Under the pieces are notes generated by a model. The model ran no database searches and was not told the origin of the DNA. It saw only the letters and a program-made list of their open reading frames with translations. Source: JAZDOK01 sp043798715 (lineage in GTDB: Bacteria; Vulcanimicrobiota; JAZDOK01). From it: 64,000 bases of DNA. The position numbers and the translations under genes were made by a program. Location: the NCBI GenBank assembly GCA_043798715.1, contig JAZDOK010000066.1, forward strand, positions 1 to 64,000, written 5' to 3'. Numbering within the stretch: the first letter of the stretch is position 1; every line of letters begins with the position of its first letter. Shown one piece after another: positions 50,328-58,867 of this stretch.

Positions 50328-51286
50328 CTCCCGGCGGAAGGATCCTCGTTCTCGAAGCCGACCTTTTCGCGCACTACGTAGAGAGGCCGGTTTTTTGTTT
50401 CGTCGTAAATCCTCCCGATGTACTCTCCCAGGATGCCCAGTATGATGAGGATGACGCCGTTAAAAAACAGGTTAAGAGCCATGAGCGAGGCCCACCCGGG
50501 GACCGTAGTGTTGGTGAAGAGCTTCTGGTAGAGGATAGCCACGAAGTAGATAAAGCTGGCGCCGGAGATTATAAAACCAAGGTAAGTGGCGATCTTGAGC
50601 GGCTTGGTGGAAAAAGACGTGATCCCGTCCACGGCGAACTTTATCATCTTGCCCAGCGGGTACTTGGTGGTTCCGGCCAGGCGCTTCTCCCGAACGAACT
50701 CGACCGAGGTCTGGCGGAACCCCACCCAGCTCACCAGGCCCCGGACGAAGCGGTTCTTTTCCCGGATGGACTTGAGGGCCTCGCATACCTTGCGGTCGAT
50801 CAGCCGGAAATCTCCGACATCAACCGGGATTTCGATGGAGGTGATGGCCCGGAGGAGACGGTAAAACAGGGAGGCGGTCCACCTCTTGAAGAGCGACTCC
50901 CCCTTTCTCCTGGCGCGCCGGCCATAGACGACCTCGTAGCCCTCTTTCCATTTTTCAACCATGAGGGGAATGACTTCGGGGGGATCCTGAAGGTCCGCGT
51001 CAATGACCACGACCGCCTCTCCGGAGGCGCTGTCCATCCCGGCGCTGATGGCGATCTGGTGGCCGAAGTTCCTGGAAAAATCGAGCAATTTTACCCGGCG
51101 ATCCCGTCGGCAGAAATCCCTCAATATCCCGGCGCTTCGATCGCGGCTCCCGTCGTTGACGAAGAGGATTTCGTAGCTTTCCCCGAGTGAATCCATCACG
51201 CCTTTCAGGCGCGAGTAAGTCGTCTCTATGGACTCCTCCTCGTTGAAGACGGGCACGACGACCGAGTAGCGAACAGATTCGGGCAT
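50324..51286 (-). CDS. GT2 polyprenyl-phosphate glycosyltransferase (DPM1/GtrB/ArnC-like)
   Basis: A 320-residue enzyme that moves a sugar from a nucleotide donor to undecaprenyl or dolichyl phosphate on the inner face of the membrane. The catalytic domain has VVVPVFNEEESIETTYSRL, ILFVNDGSRD, NFGHQIAISAGMDSASGE, VVIDADLQDPPEVIP (DxD-type) and DVGDFRLIDRKV. Two to three C-terminal helices (LGFIISGASFIYFVAILY, LNLFFNGVILIILGILGEYIG) match the GtrB-type form. GGGAGG lies upstream of the ATG. It precedes by 13 bases the large GT-C gene, so the lipid-linked sugar made here is a probable donor for that enzyme. A decayed copy of its 3' end lies at 48690-48780. Sugar: mannose or glucose, not decided. 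Confidence 0.92.
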   Translation of the reverse strand: MPESVRYSVVVPVFNEEESIETTYSRLKGVMDSLGESYEILFVNDGSRDRSAGILRDFCRRDRRVKLLDFSRNFGHQIAISAGMDSASGEAVVVIDADLQDPPEVIPLMVEKWKEGYEVVYGRRARRKGESLFKRWTASLFYRLLRAITSIEIPVDVGDFRLIDRKVCEALKSIREKNRFVRGLVSWVGFRQTSVEFVREKRLAGTTKYPLGKMIKFAVDGITSFSTKPLKIATYLGFIISGASFIYFVAILYQKLFTNTTVPGWASLMALNLFFNGVILIILGILGEYIGRIYDETKNRPLYVVREKVGFENEDPSAGS

Positions 51287-51299
51287 GGCAGAGACCTCC

Positions 51300-54200
51300 C
51301 TAGATATAGAAATTCCACCCTGGGAACCAGCGCAGGAAGTGCTCGACGTAAGACTTGCTCACCAGCATCCCTGACAGTATGGGGTAATACATGAGGAAGA
51401 GAAGAAAGACCAGGCCGAGGTAAGCGGGGACGAGCCGTCGCACGACGGGATAAATTTCCTCGAGATGGCGGATGACGTAAACCAGGCAGAAGATCATGAA
51501 GGGCACGCTGGCAAAAAAGTGGTAGATAAAAGTCAGGCGGGGTACGAGCATCCAGGGCACATACTGGGCGGCCAGTCCCACCAGGACGGCCAGGATCATC
51601 CAATCCTTCTTTTTGATGCCCAGAACGATGGCGGCGATCACCGCCAGGATCCCGGACCACCAGACCGCGGGATTCCCCATCGAAACGATACTCAGTACCT
51701 TGTCGGCCGGTATGAACTTCTGGCCGCCGTAGTACCAGATAGGCTTTATCATGAGCGGCCACGACCACCAGTTGGAGGAGAAGGGATGAGTGGCCTTCAG
51801 GTTCTTATGGTAGTTGAAGATGTGCTGCTGGTAGGACCAGATGTCTTTCAGGCCATGGCCCGGCCCGGGGACCATCATGAAGGGAATATAGGAAAGGACA
51901 TAGATGATGGCCGGAATGATGAAGAAAAAAACGACGGAACAGGCGAGCGTCCCGGCCAGATATTTCGGAAAGACCCGGACTATATGGGACATGATTTCCC
52001 GCTTGTCCTCTGCATTCTTCGCCGCATCGCCCTCCAGAAAACGCTGGGCCCGGACGTACTCCAGATACCTCTGGAAGAGTTTGATGATAAGGAGGATGAA
52101 AAGCCCTCCGCCCGCATAGATGCCTATCCACTTGCAGGCGACCCCGATGCCGAAGAAGAGCCCCGAGAGGCCCAGCGGGACCAGCGTTTTCTTGAAATCA
52201 GTTTTGAAAAAATTCAGGGAGTAATAGCGGTACATGAAATAGTACATCAGGATGATGAAAAAGACCCCATATACGTCAATGGTGGAGATTCGGGTCTGGC
52301 TGAAGTGCATGAAGTCGAAGGTCATGAGGAAGGAGGTCATGAAGGCATACCGTGTCCTCTTAAAGAGAGCCTTTCCGAACAGATACATGAGGGGCACCAT
52401 GAGGATTCCGAAGAGGGTGCCCACGATACGCCAGCCGAAGGGGTCCATTCCAAAGATCGCAATCCCCAGGGAAATCAGGATTTTTCCCAGGGGAGGGTGG
52501 GTTGACTCGTAGGGCTCGATTCGATGAAGGTGCTCGTAGGCGGTCCTGCCGTGATAGATCTCGTCAAAATACATGCCATCACGAAAGGTAGGGTTGTAGC
52601 CGGCCGTATCCTGTTCGTCGAAGAGGCTGGAAGCGCCCCCTCCCTCCGGGGTTGACGGCTGCTCGGACAGAAGCAAAGTGACAGGCAGGGGCTTGTTTTG
52701 ATTTTCTCCGTAAAAAGCCACTTCAAAGATTCTCGCCCGGGGGCACTCTATGGTCAGCCTGGCAAAGCGGCCCTCCTGATTAAGATCGAAACAGTCCCAG
52801 GAAAAGGTGTCGGTGAAAGTTGATTTCTGTGGCGGGCTCCAGGTCTGCCCGTCCTTTGAGGACTCGATGGAGAAGACGGCGTTTTCAAAAAGGCCGTAGT
52901 AATAAAGCCTTTTCAGCTTATGCATGTCTCCAAAATCCACGGTGATACTCTCTTTGGGGCGGGGCATCCAGAAGGTCTGCGGGGCTTTAAGGGATCCCAG
53001 ATTGATAAGGGCGAAGACGGCATAAATCAACGTGAGAGTCCCGGCCAGAAGGTAATCCAGGCGCGTAATTGGAGGTGTTTTTTCAGACTCCTGGATTGGC
53101 CAGGCCTCCGTTTCCACCGGCTCCCTGCATGTTACAGCCTGCCTCCCCGTCTGGATGCAGCCTTTGATGCAGATGTCCCACCCGACGAAGAGAGTATAGA
53201 CAAAAATGAGTACGGTGGCCAGGGAAGTCCCGATCATCAGCGGATCTCCCTGTGGGATGAAGAAGTTCTTTTTGGCCGACTCCGAGAGGACCATGGCGAT
53301 GTTGATGAATTGGACGGCGCTTAAGCCTGAAAAAATATAGAGAAGCCGGCGGTCGGCCGTGCCGATGTAACTCAGGAGGGCCAGGATGAGAGCCGGGAAG
53401 AGGTATCGCTCGTGCATGTAGGCGCCGCACACAAAGGCGGCGGAGACGAGGATGAGGCTGAGGAGATAGAGGCGGTTTTTTTCCTTGCTTTTAAACTGGA
53501 TATAGAGGACGAAGACATAGGCAATCGCCGTTAGAATCAGGCTCCAGAGGCCGAAAGTGAGGAAGAATAATTTATCTGCAATCGGAGCCCAGTTGCCTCC
53601 CACCAGTGAATATAAATTGAAGGCATTGAGGGTGGCATAGGGGTAAGTGGTGGTGGATTTCTGGTATAGGACTACCAGCCAGTTGAGCCCCTGGCTGAGG
53701 GAGAAAGGGGTCACGATGACGGCAAATGAGGCCAGAGAAGACAAGAGGCTCAATACGATCGTCTTCCAGCTGCCGGTGCAGAAGAGGATCAGAAGAACGA
53801 GTGGCGCCAGGAAAAGAGCCTGGGGCTTAAAAAGCGCGGCGGCGGTAAAGACCACCGTCGCCGGGACAAATTTCTTCTCAGTGAAAAGTTGGAGGGCCAG
53901 CGCCAGGAGGAGGGCCAGGATGGAATCTACCTGCCCCCAGGCGGTGGAGTTGATGAGGACCGCCGGATTGAAGGCATAGGCCAGGGATAGAGCGAGTGAG
54001 GCCGGTTCCTCAAAACGCCTGCGGGCCAGGCGGAAAATAAGCCAGGAAGTCAGGATATCGGCCGTAATGGCCGGCAGCTTGATAAGGAATAGGTAGAGGG
54101 GGGAGTCGAAAGAGATGGAGAAGATGTTCCGGATGAAACCGATGATATAGAGCACATAGAAATAGGCCGGAGGATAGTCGCAGAAATAATCCTTGGAGTA

Positions 54201-54371
54201 AAAATTGGCGAATCCGTTGGTGTAGACGTGGTCGGCCCACGCCTTGAAGCAGGAGATATCGGTGGGATGGCCGGAAAAGATGGGCGCCAGGCACGCCCTG
54301 AGCAGAAAGGCCGCCGCCAGAATGGAGAAGATAATCCATCCGCTTTTCTTCTGGTCCGAAGAGATGGTCAC
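51300..54371 (-). CDS. Large GT-C / discoidin-like / protein O-mannosyltransferase (PMT) fusion
   Basis: A 1023-residue integral membrane glycosyltransferase. Residues about 10-430 form a first GT-C-like multi-helix unit (HPTDISCFKAWADHVYTNGF, KDYFCDYPPAYFYVLYIIGF). Residues about 470-580 form a discoidin (F5/8C)-like beta domain (FWMPRPKESITVDFGDMHKL, VFSIESSKDGQTW). Residues about 595-1023 are a PMT/GT39-type unit: the catalytic-type FDEIYHGRTAYEHL near 601, THPPLGKILISLGIAIFG, SQTRISTIDVYGVFFI and WSSNWWSWPLMIKPIWYYG-like motifs. PMT enzymes attach mannose from a polyprenyl-phosphate donor to Ser/Thr of exported proteins. GTG start behind GGAGG. It sits next to the GT2 donor synthase, a natural pair. 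Which unit is active cannot be said; the middle domain may bind substrate glycan. Confidence 0.85.
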   Translation of the reverse strand: MTISSDQKKSGWIIFSILAAAFLLRACLAPIFSGHPTDISCFKAWADHVYTNGFANFYSKDYFCDYPPAYFYVLYIIGFIRNIFSISFDSPLYLFLIKLPAITADILTSWLIFRLARRRFEEPASLALSLAYAFNPAVLINSTAWGQVDSILALLLALALQLFTEKKFVPATVVFTAAALFKPQALFLAPLVLLILFCTGSWKTIVLSLLSSLASFAVIVTPFSLSQGLNWLVVLYQKSTTTYPYATLNAFNLYSLVGGNWAPIADKLFFLTFGLWSLILTAIAYVFVLYIQFKSKEKNRLYLLSLILVSAAFVCGAYMHERYLFPALILALLSYIGTADRRLLYIFSGLSAVQFINIAMVLSESAKKNFFIPQGDPLMIGTSLATVLIFVYTLFVGWDICIKGCIQTGRQAVTCREPVETEAWPIQESEKTPPITRLDYLLAGTLTLIYAVFALINLGSLKAPQTFWMPRPKESITVDFGDMHKLKRLYYYGLFENAVFSIESSKDGQTWSPPQKSTFTDTFSWDCFDLNQEGRFARLTIECPRARIFEVAFYGENQNKPLPVTLLLSEQPSTPEGGGASSLFDEQDTAGYNPTFRDGMYFDEIYHGRTAYEHLHRIEPYESTHPPLGKILISLGIAIFGMDPFGWRIVGTLFGILMVPLMYLFGKALFKRTRYAFMTSFLMTFDFMHFSQTRISTIDVYGVFFIILMYYFMYRYYSLNFFKTDFKKTLVPLGLSGLFFGIGVACKWIGIYAGGGLFILLIIKLFQRYLEYVRAQRFLEGDAAKNAEDKREIMSHIVRVFPKYLAGTLACSVVFFFIIPAIIYVLSYIPFMMVPGPGHGLKDIWSYQQHIFNYHKNLKATHPFSSNWWSWPLMIKPIWYYGGQKFIPADKVLSIVSMGNPAVWWSGILAVIAAIVLGIKKKDWMILAVLVGLAAQYVPWMLVPRLTFIYHFFASVPFMIFCLVYVIRHLEEIYPVVRRLVPAYLGLVFLLFLMYYPILSGMLVSKSYVEHFLRWFPGWNFYI

Positions 54372-54413
54372 AAAACCTCCTTCAAGTTTCCAAGAAAAAT
54401 TGTCATTATGGAA

Positions 54414-54456
54414 TTATTACGCGGAACGCTGCCTTCTTCCTGCCTTGGAGGTATTC
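54414..54456. repeat. Three-copy intergenic repeat, copy 1
   Basis: Core TTATTACGCGGAACG, then a C-T-rich middle CTTCTTCC, then CCTTGGAGGTATTC. Similar flanks continue to about 54516. It lies in the gap upstream of the PMT fusion gene. Confidence 0.8.
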
Positions 54457-54490
54457 GAAAACGAGGTGAGTCCTCATGGGCAAATTCAAT

Positions 54491-56119
54491 TCAACGCTTT
54501 TTCCCCGGTGAAGCGGCAGGATTCGAGCGAAGCTTTAGAAGAAGCAGAGAATCGTGCTCCGAGTACTTAGATACTAAAACCAGATCCGCCAACGCGGCCA
54601 GGCGATGCCTCAAATCAGCCGATGTGTAGATCCGGACGGACTTAAGGGACTTTGCATCAAGATTGGCGTGCTCCAGATTTTCAGCAAATTGGAATGTAAA
54701 CGAAGGGCCGTTCAGGATATAGTGCGGACTGTCAAAATACGGACTTTTATGGAGATAGACCCTCTGCCCCTCATTCAGGGCCGAAGTCACATCCTCCAGA
54801 AACGCTTCAGGCTTCTGCATATCAGCATAATCATTTAAAGAAACATTTCGCACCTTGCAGTGAAGAAAGTATGAAAAGTACAGTGTTTCGCCAAAATCGG
54901 AAGTAATCACAAAATCGTTCGGAGTAATCAATGATGCATAGGCCGCGACAGGGCCGTATAACGGATCTGTCAGCCCCTTGCTTGCAGGGAGGAAGATACC
55001 GGTCGCATTCAGATAAACGGTTGCAAGAACAATGGCCGCGAAGACAGACAGAACGATCCTCCTCCGGAGCAGGGCCGCGCGTTCGTCCAGGGTGGATTTG
55101 GCCATGAGTGCAAAGCCTAAACCGCATAAGATGCCGAGCGGAATCATGCTCATGGTAAAGTTATAACTCCACGCAAAAAAACTTGAGACGGAAACGACCA
55201 TGAGCCATAACAGGCACAGCGCATACTCAAAACGCCATGGAAGACGCGCTCTAATTCCGGGAAGCAGGTACAGGAGAGATATCACGGCCACAAACAGGAT
55301 AACTGAAAACAGCAGGAGGCTTTCTGTGCGAAGTGCCACACCATCAATATCAGAGAATACCCGCAGCGATTCATACATGAACGCCCTGCCTAACTGCGTT
55401 CTCGCAAGAACCTGAGATGATACGCTCTTAAGCGTATCTGATATGCCCGTCATGTGAAAAGAAGGCATGATAAGAGGCACAAAGAGGATCAGGGAAATTA
55501 CAAACGCCGCCAGGTAGTGAAATGCCGGAACAATTCTGTCTTTAAGACAACTACGCCGGCCGGGGAAAAAGATTCCCGCCAGAATTACGAAAATTAAAAG
55601 CCCGTTCAGGTTATTCGCCAACACTGCCAGTGCGTGCGTCAGACCCGCCACCCACATGGGCCGGCGGCTTCCCTCCCTGTTCGCTTTGAAAAGGCAATAG
55701 AAGGTAACAACCAGGAAGCCGGAAAGGGCATAGAGTTTGCCATGAGTGCATACGTTCCACAAGGGTTGAGAAAAAGCGACAATGAGGGCGGTCAGAAAAG
55801 AAAAAGAAGCATCAACGGTAACGGACAGCAGAAGAAGAAAGACGAAAACACACGCAAGAGCGCCGCTCGCGGCATTGGTCCATTTCATCATCTGCACTAA
55901 ATTCACGGAGGAACCAGGCGCGGATACGATATCGCTGAGAAACTTTTCAATTGTAAACCAGAGTAAATGATGTTCGTTTAAAGTCGGACCGCGCATGATA
56001 AGGACGTAATAATACGGGGAGTCATCTTCAAAAGCAAGGGAAAGCGTGCAGAAGTACGTGGTAAAAACCACAAGAAAAACAAGCAGCGCCAGAAGAGCGA
56101 TCGTGCGTTTTCGAAGCAA
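54491..56119 (-). CDS. GT-C-like multi-pass membrane protein, paralogue A
   Basis: A 542-residue integral membrane protein that looks like a GT-C-superfamily enzyme (DUF2723/PMT-like pattern). An early luminal acidic region (LAFEDDSPYYYVLIM) corresponds to the usual first catalytic loop. Ten or more helices follow, with shared landmarks LTHALAVLA, AGIFFPGRR-CLKDRIV and TGIFLPASKGLT. The C-terminal 130 residues are soluble (VITSDFGETLYFSYFLHCKVRN and on). The start appears to be TTG at 56119: the same position is ATG in paralogue B and the GGAGGCTGAAG site is conserved. It is clearly related to paralogue B at 56294 and both came from a tandem duplication. Its acceptor and donor are unknown. 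Confidence 0.75.
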   Translation of the reverse strand: MLRKRTIALLALLVFLVVFTTYFCTLSLAFEDDSPYYYVLIMRGPTLNEHHLLWFTIEKFLSDIVSAPGSSVNLVQMMKWTNAASGALACVFVFLLLLSVTVDASFSFLTALIVAFSQPLWNVCTHGKLYALSGFLVVTFYCLFKANREGSRRPMWVAGLTHALAVLANNLNGLLIFVILAGIFFPGRRSCLKDRIVPAFHYLAAFVISLILFVPLIMPSFHMTGISDTLKSVSSQVLARTQLGRAFMYESLRVFSDIDGVALRTESLLLFSVILFVAVISLLYLLPGIRARLPWRFEYALCLLWLMVVSVSSFFAWSYNFTMSMIPLGILCGLGFALMAKSTLDERAALLRRRIVLSVFAAIVLATVYLNATGIFLPASKGLTDPLYGPVAAYASLITPNDFVITSDFGETLYFSYFLHCKVRNVSLNDYADMQKPEAFLEDVTSALNEGQRVYLHKSPYFDSPHYILNGPSFTFQFAENLEHANLDAKSLKSVRIYTSADLRHRLAALADLVLVSKYSEHDSLLLLKLRSNPAASPGKKR

Positions 56120-56216
56120 AACTTCAGCCTCCGAAAGAGATTATGGCATTATCTCACAAGCTCAAGGAGCCTCCGCCGACCGAAACAGCCAATGAACCGG
56201 AAAAGTTGCCGTTTGG

Positions 56217-56259
56217 TTATTACGCGGAACGCCGACTTCTTCCTGCCTTGGAGGTGTCC
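56217..56259. repeat. Three-copy intergenic repeat, copy 2
   Basis: TTATTACGCGGAACG, CTTCTTCC, CCTTGGAGGTGTCC, in the 174-base gap between the two GT-C paralogues. The flanks (56143-56316) match those of copy 3 and in part of copy 1. Read in the plus direction all copies keep a similar peptide frame, YYAERRLLPALEV. Confidence 0.8.
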
Positions 56260-56293
56260 GGGAACCAGGTGAGCCCCCCGGGAAAAATTCGAT

Positions 56294-57967
56294 TCAACGT
56301 TTTTTCTCCGGCGAAGAGTCAGGAATTTTTCGCAGTTTGAGGAGAAACAGGGAATCTCGCTCCGAGTACTTTGAGACTGAAACCAGATCCGCCAGCGAGG
56401 TCAGGCGGCGCCTCAAATCAGCAGATGTGTAGACCTGGACGGCCTTCCTGGTCTTTGCATCAAGATTGTCATACTCCGCCTCTCCTATGTTCCAGGTGCA
56501 CGGAGGATCACCCAGGATGTAGTGCGGCCCGGTAAGCCCCGGACTTTCATGGAGATAGACCTTCCTCCCATCCTTAAGCGCCAGAGCCACCTCTTTGAGC
56601 AGCGCTTCCGGGTCCTTAAAATCGTTGAGGCAGACATCTCTGACCCTGCAGTGAAGAAAGTATGAAAAATAAAGCGAGATCGGGCCGGAAGTAATCACGA
56701 GATCGTCCTGGGATATCACAGACGCATAGGCCGAGACGGGACCATATGACGGGCATGTCAGCCCCTTGCTTGCGGGGAGGAAGACGCCGGTCGCATTCAG
56801 ATAAAAGGTTGCAAGAACCATGACCGCTAAGACAGACAGAACGATCCTCCTCCGGAGCAGGGCCGCGCGTTCGACCCGGTTTGAACTGACTATGAGTGCA
56901 AAGCCTAAACCGCACAAGACGCCGAGCGGCACTATGCATATTTTTATGTTATCGGTAGACAGGATGAAACTCGGCACGAAACAGGCAAGGAGCCATAACA
57001 GGCACAACACGTATTCAAGACGCCATGGAAGACGCGCTCTAATCCAGGGAAGCAGGTACATGATGGATATAAAGGCCACAAACAGGAGAACTGACGATAG
57101 CAGGAGGCTCTCCACCTGTGCTGCCGCACCGGCCGTATTACCCGCAGTTGCCATAAAGGCGGGCAGAAAATGCATCTTGCCCGAAGCCAGCAGGACGGAT
57201 AAAAAATTCGCAAGAAGCATGGTGAAACTTTTCATCTGCGCAGCCGCAGGCAGAAAAGATATGCCGTTAAGCATGGCAGATATCGTCGTCCCGTGAAAAG
57301 AGAGGATAAGAGGCACAATGAGGAGCAGGGAAATCCCGAGCGACGCCAGGTAGTGAAATGTCAGAACAATTCTATCTTTAAGACAGCGCTGCCGGCCGGG
57401 GAAAAAGATGCCGGCCAGAACAACGAACATGAAAGGCCCATTGGAGGCATGCGCCAACACTGCCAATGCGTGCGTCAGACCCACTGCCCATGCGGCCCGG
57501 CGGCTTCCCTCCCTGCATATTTTAAGAAGGAAATAAAAGGCAACAACCAGGAGGCCGGAAAGGGTATAGAGCTTGCAGGAGACGCACAAATCCCAAAAGG
57601 GTCGGGAAAAAGCGACGAAAAGGGCGGTAATAAAAGAGAGCGAAGCATCGGCGGTAATGGACAGCAGAAGAAAAAAGAGAAAGGCACACGTAAGCGCGCC
57701 GCAGGCGGCGTTGGTCCATTCCAATATCTCCAGTCCTCTTACTGAGAGCCCCAGCATTGCCACGGCGCTTTTTATAAATTCGCCGACCGGCGTCCAAAGG
57801 AGATGAAAGGCGTTTGGAGGATACTGAAATCCGCCTTTCTCAAGCGCAATGGCATACGAAAGAGATTCATCGTCCGAAAAACCATGAGAAAGGGTCGAGA
57901 GGTACAGACAGAAAGTTACAAGAAAAACGGCCAGTGCCAGAAGAATGAGCGTGCGTTTCCGAAACAT
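56294..57967 (-). CDS. GT-C-like multi-pass membrane protein, paralogue B
   Basis: A protein of about 557 residues from ATG 57967 (a longer frame to 58039 adds only a low-complexity stretch; the ATG has GGAGG nine bases upstream). It is a close relative of paralogue A along the whole length: acidic first loop HGFSDDESLSYAIALEKGG, then LTHALAVLA, AGIFFPGRQRCLKDRIVLTF, IRARLPWRLEYVLCLLWLL and TGVFLPASKGLT. The soluble tail also matches (ALKDGRKVYLHESPGLTGPHYILGD and KAVQVYTSADLRRRLTSLADL). GT-C enzymes usually use lipid-phosphate sugars, so the GT2 protein nearby could supply them. It is divergent from the methyltransferase gene. Exact activity unknown. Confidence 0.75.
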   Translation of the reverse strand: MFRKRTLILLALAVFLVTFCLYLSTLSHGFSDDESLSYAIALEKGGFQYPPNAFHLLWTPVGEFIKSAVAMLGLSVRGLEILEWTNAACGALTCAFLFFLLLSITADASLSFITALFVAFSRPFWDLCVSCKLYTLSGLLVVAFYFLLKICREGSRRAAWAVGLTHALAVLAHASNGPFMFVVLAGIFFPGRQRCLKDRIVLTFHYLASLGISLLLIVPLILSFHGTTISAMLNGISFLPAAAQMKSFTMLLANFLSVLLASGKMHFLPAFMATAGNTAGAAAQVESLLLSSVLLFVAFISIMYLLPWIRARLPWRLEYVLCLLWLLACFVPSFILSTDNIKICIVPLGVLCGLGFALIVSSNRVERAALLRRRIVLSVLAVMVLATFYLNATGVFLPASKGLTCPSYGPVSAYASVISQDDLVITSGPISLYFSYFLHCRVRDVCLNDFKDPEALLKEVALALKDGRKVYLHESPGLTGPHYILGDPPCTWNIGEAEYDNLDAKTRKAVQVYTSADLRRRLTSLADLVSVSKYSERDSLFLLKLRKIPDSSPEKKR

Positions 57968-58063
57968 AACTTCAGCCTCCGAAAAGGGCCATGGCATTAT
58001 CTTGCAAGCTCGAGAGCCTCCGCCGCCTGAAATCGCCAATGAACTAAAAAGGTTTCCATTGGG

Positions 58064-58106
58064 TTATTACGCGGAACGACGCCTTCTTCCTTCCTTGGAG
58101 GTATTC
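58064..58106. repeat. Three-copy intergenic repeat, copy 3
   Basis: TTATTACGCGGAACG, CTTCTTCC, CCTTGGAGGTATTCC in the gap between paralogue B and the methyltransferase gene. The remainder of the 198-base gap resembles that around copy 2. Confidence 0.8.
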
Positions 58107-58165
58107 CGCGGGGGAAACTTGGAGGCCGCCCAAGAATATATTATCAAATCAAGAGGGAGGCTGTC

Positions 58166-58867
58166 ATGAATAAGGAGTTATTCTCGTATCTCCGCTTTGA
58201 GGATAAGGTCCGGGGTTCGGTTGAGCAGGCGAAAGACGAAATGAAGAAATACCTCGCTTTCTTTGAGGGCTGCGCCAATGTGCTTGATTTCGGCTGCGGG
58301 CGCGGGGAATTTCTGGAACTGCTCCGGGAGGCCGGCATCGGATGCCACGGAGTGGACAGCGACCCTGAGATGGTCCGCCTCTGCCGCGAAAAAGGCCTAA
58401 CCTGCCTGGAGGGCGACGGCCTGAGCCACCTGGCCGAAATCGCCGAAGGCTCCCTGGACGGCCTCATTGCCTCCCACGTGGTGGAGCACCTGGCGAGGGA
58501 GAATTTTTTCCGCCTTGTAGAGCTGGCCTCTACGCGCCTGAAATCAGGGGGCGTCTTCATCGCCGAGACTCTGAACCCGCAGTGCGTCTTCACTCAGGGA
58601 GTCTTCCACCTGGACCCGACCCACCAGCAGTTTGTCCATCCCCAGCTCTTTCAGCACCTGCTGACAGAGCTGGGCTTTCAGGATATAAAGCTAATTACCC
58701 GACAGTATCTCCCGGAGGAGTTACTGAAGTTCGAGAACTTCGTCCCGCCGAGCAACCCGCCCTCGCCTCTCGAGGCAGCCTATCTTGAAACCGTTAGAAA
58801 ACTGGACATTCTTTCCAAGCTCCTCCTCCGAGATTTCCTGTACGCCGTTTCGGCCCGCCGGTCATGA
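58166..58867 (+). CDS. SAM-dependent methyltransferase, glycan-linked type
   Basis: A 233-residue class I methyltransferase. Motif I is VLDFGCGRGEFLELL (39-53), then GVDSDPEMVRLC with the acidic ribose-binding residue, EGSLDGLIASHVVEHL as the motif II/post-motif, and GGVFIAETLNPQ for motif III. The FHLDPTHQQFVHPQLFQHLL region matches the methyltransferase half of WbdD-like chain-terminating enzymes of O-antigen clusters, so capping or modifying a glycan is a reasonable role. GGGAGG lies upstream of the ATG. Its stop overlaps the next radical SAM gene (ATGA), so the two are translated together. Confidence 0.85.
   Translation: MNKELFSYLRFEDKVRGSVEQAKDEMKKYLAFFEGCANVLDFGCGRGEFLELLREAGIGCHGVDSDPEMVRLCREKGLTCLEGDGLSHLAEIAEGSLDGLIASHVVEHLARENFFRLVELASTRLKSGGVFIAETLNPQCVFTQGVFHLDPTHQQFVHPQLFQHLLTELGFQDIKLITRQYLPEELLKFENFVPPSNPPSPLEAAYLETVRKLDILSKLLLRDFLYAVSARRS

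Noticed and set aside
56143..56340. Small plus-strand gene in the repeat gap (YYAERRLLPALEV peptide)
   Set aside because: No good ribosome site and it overlaps the end of paralogue B; kept only as part of the repeat finding.
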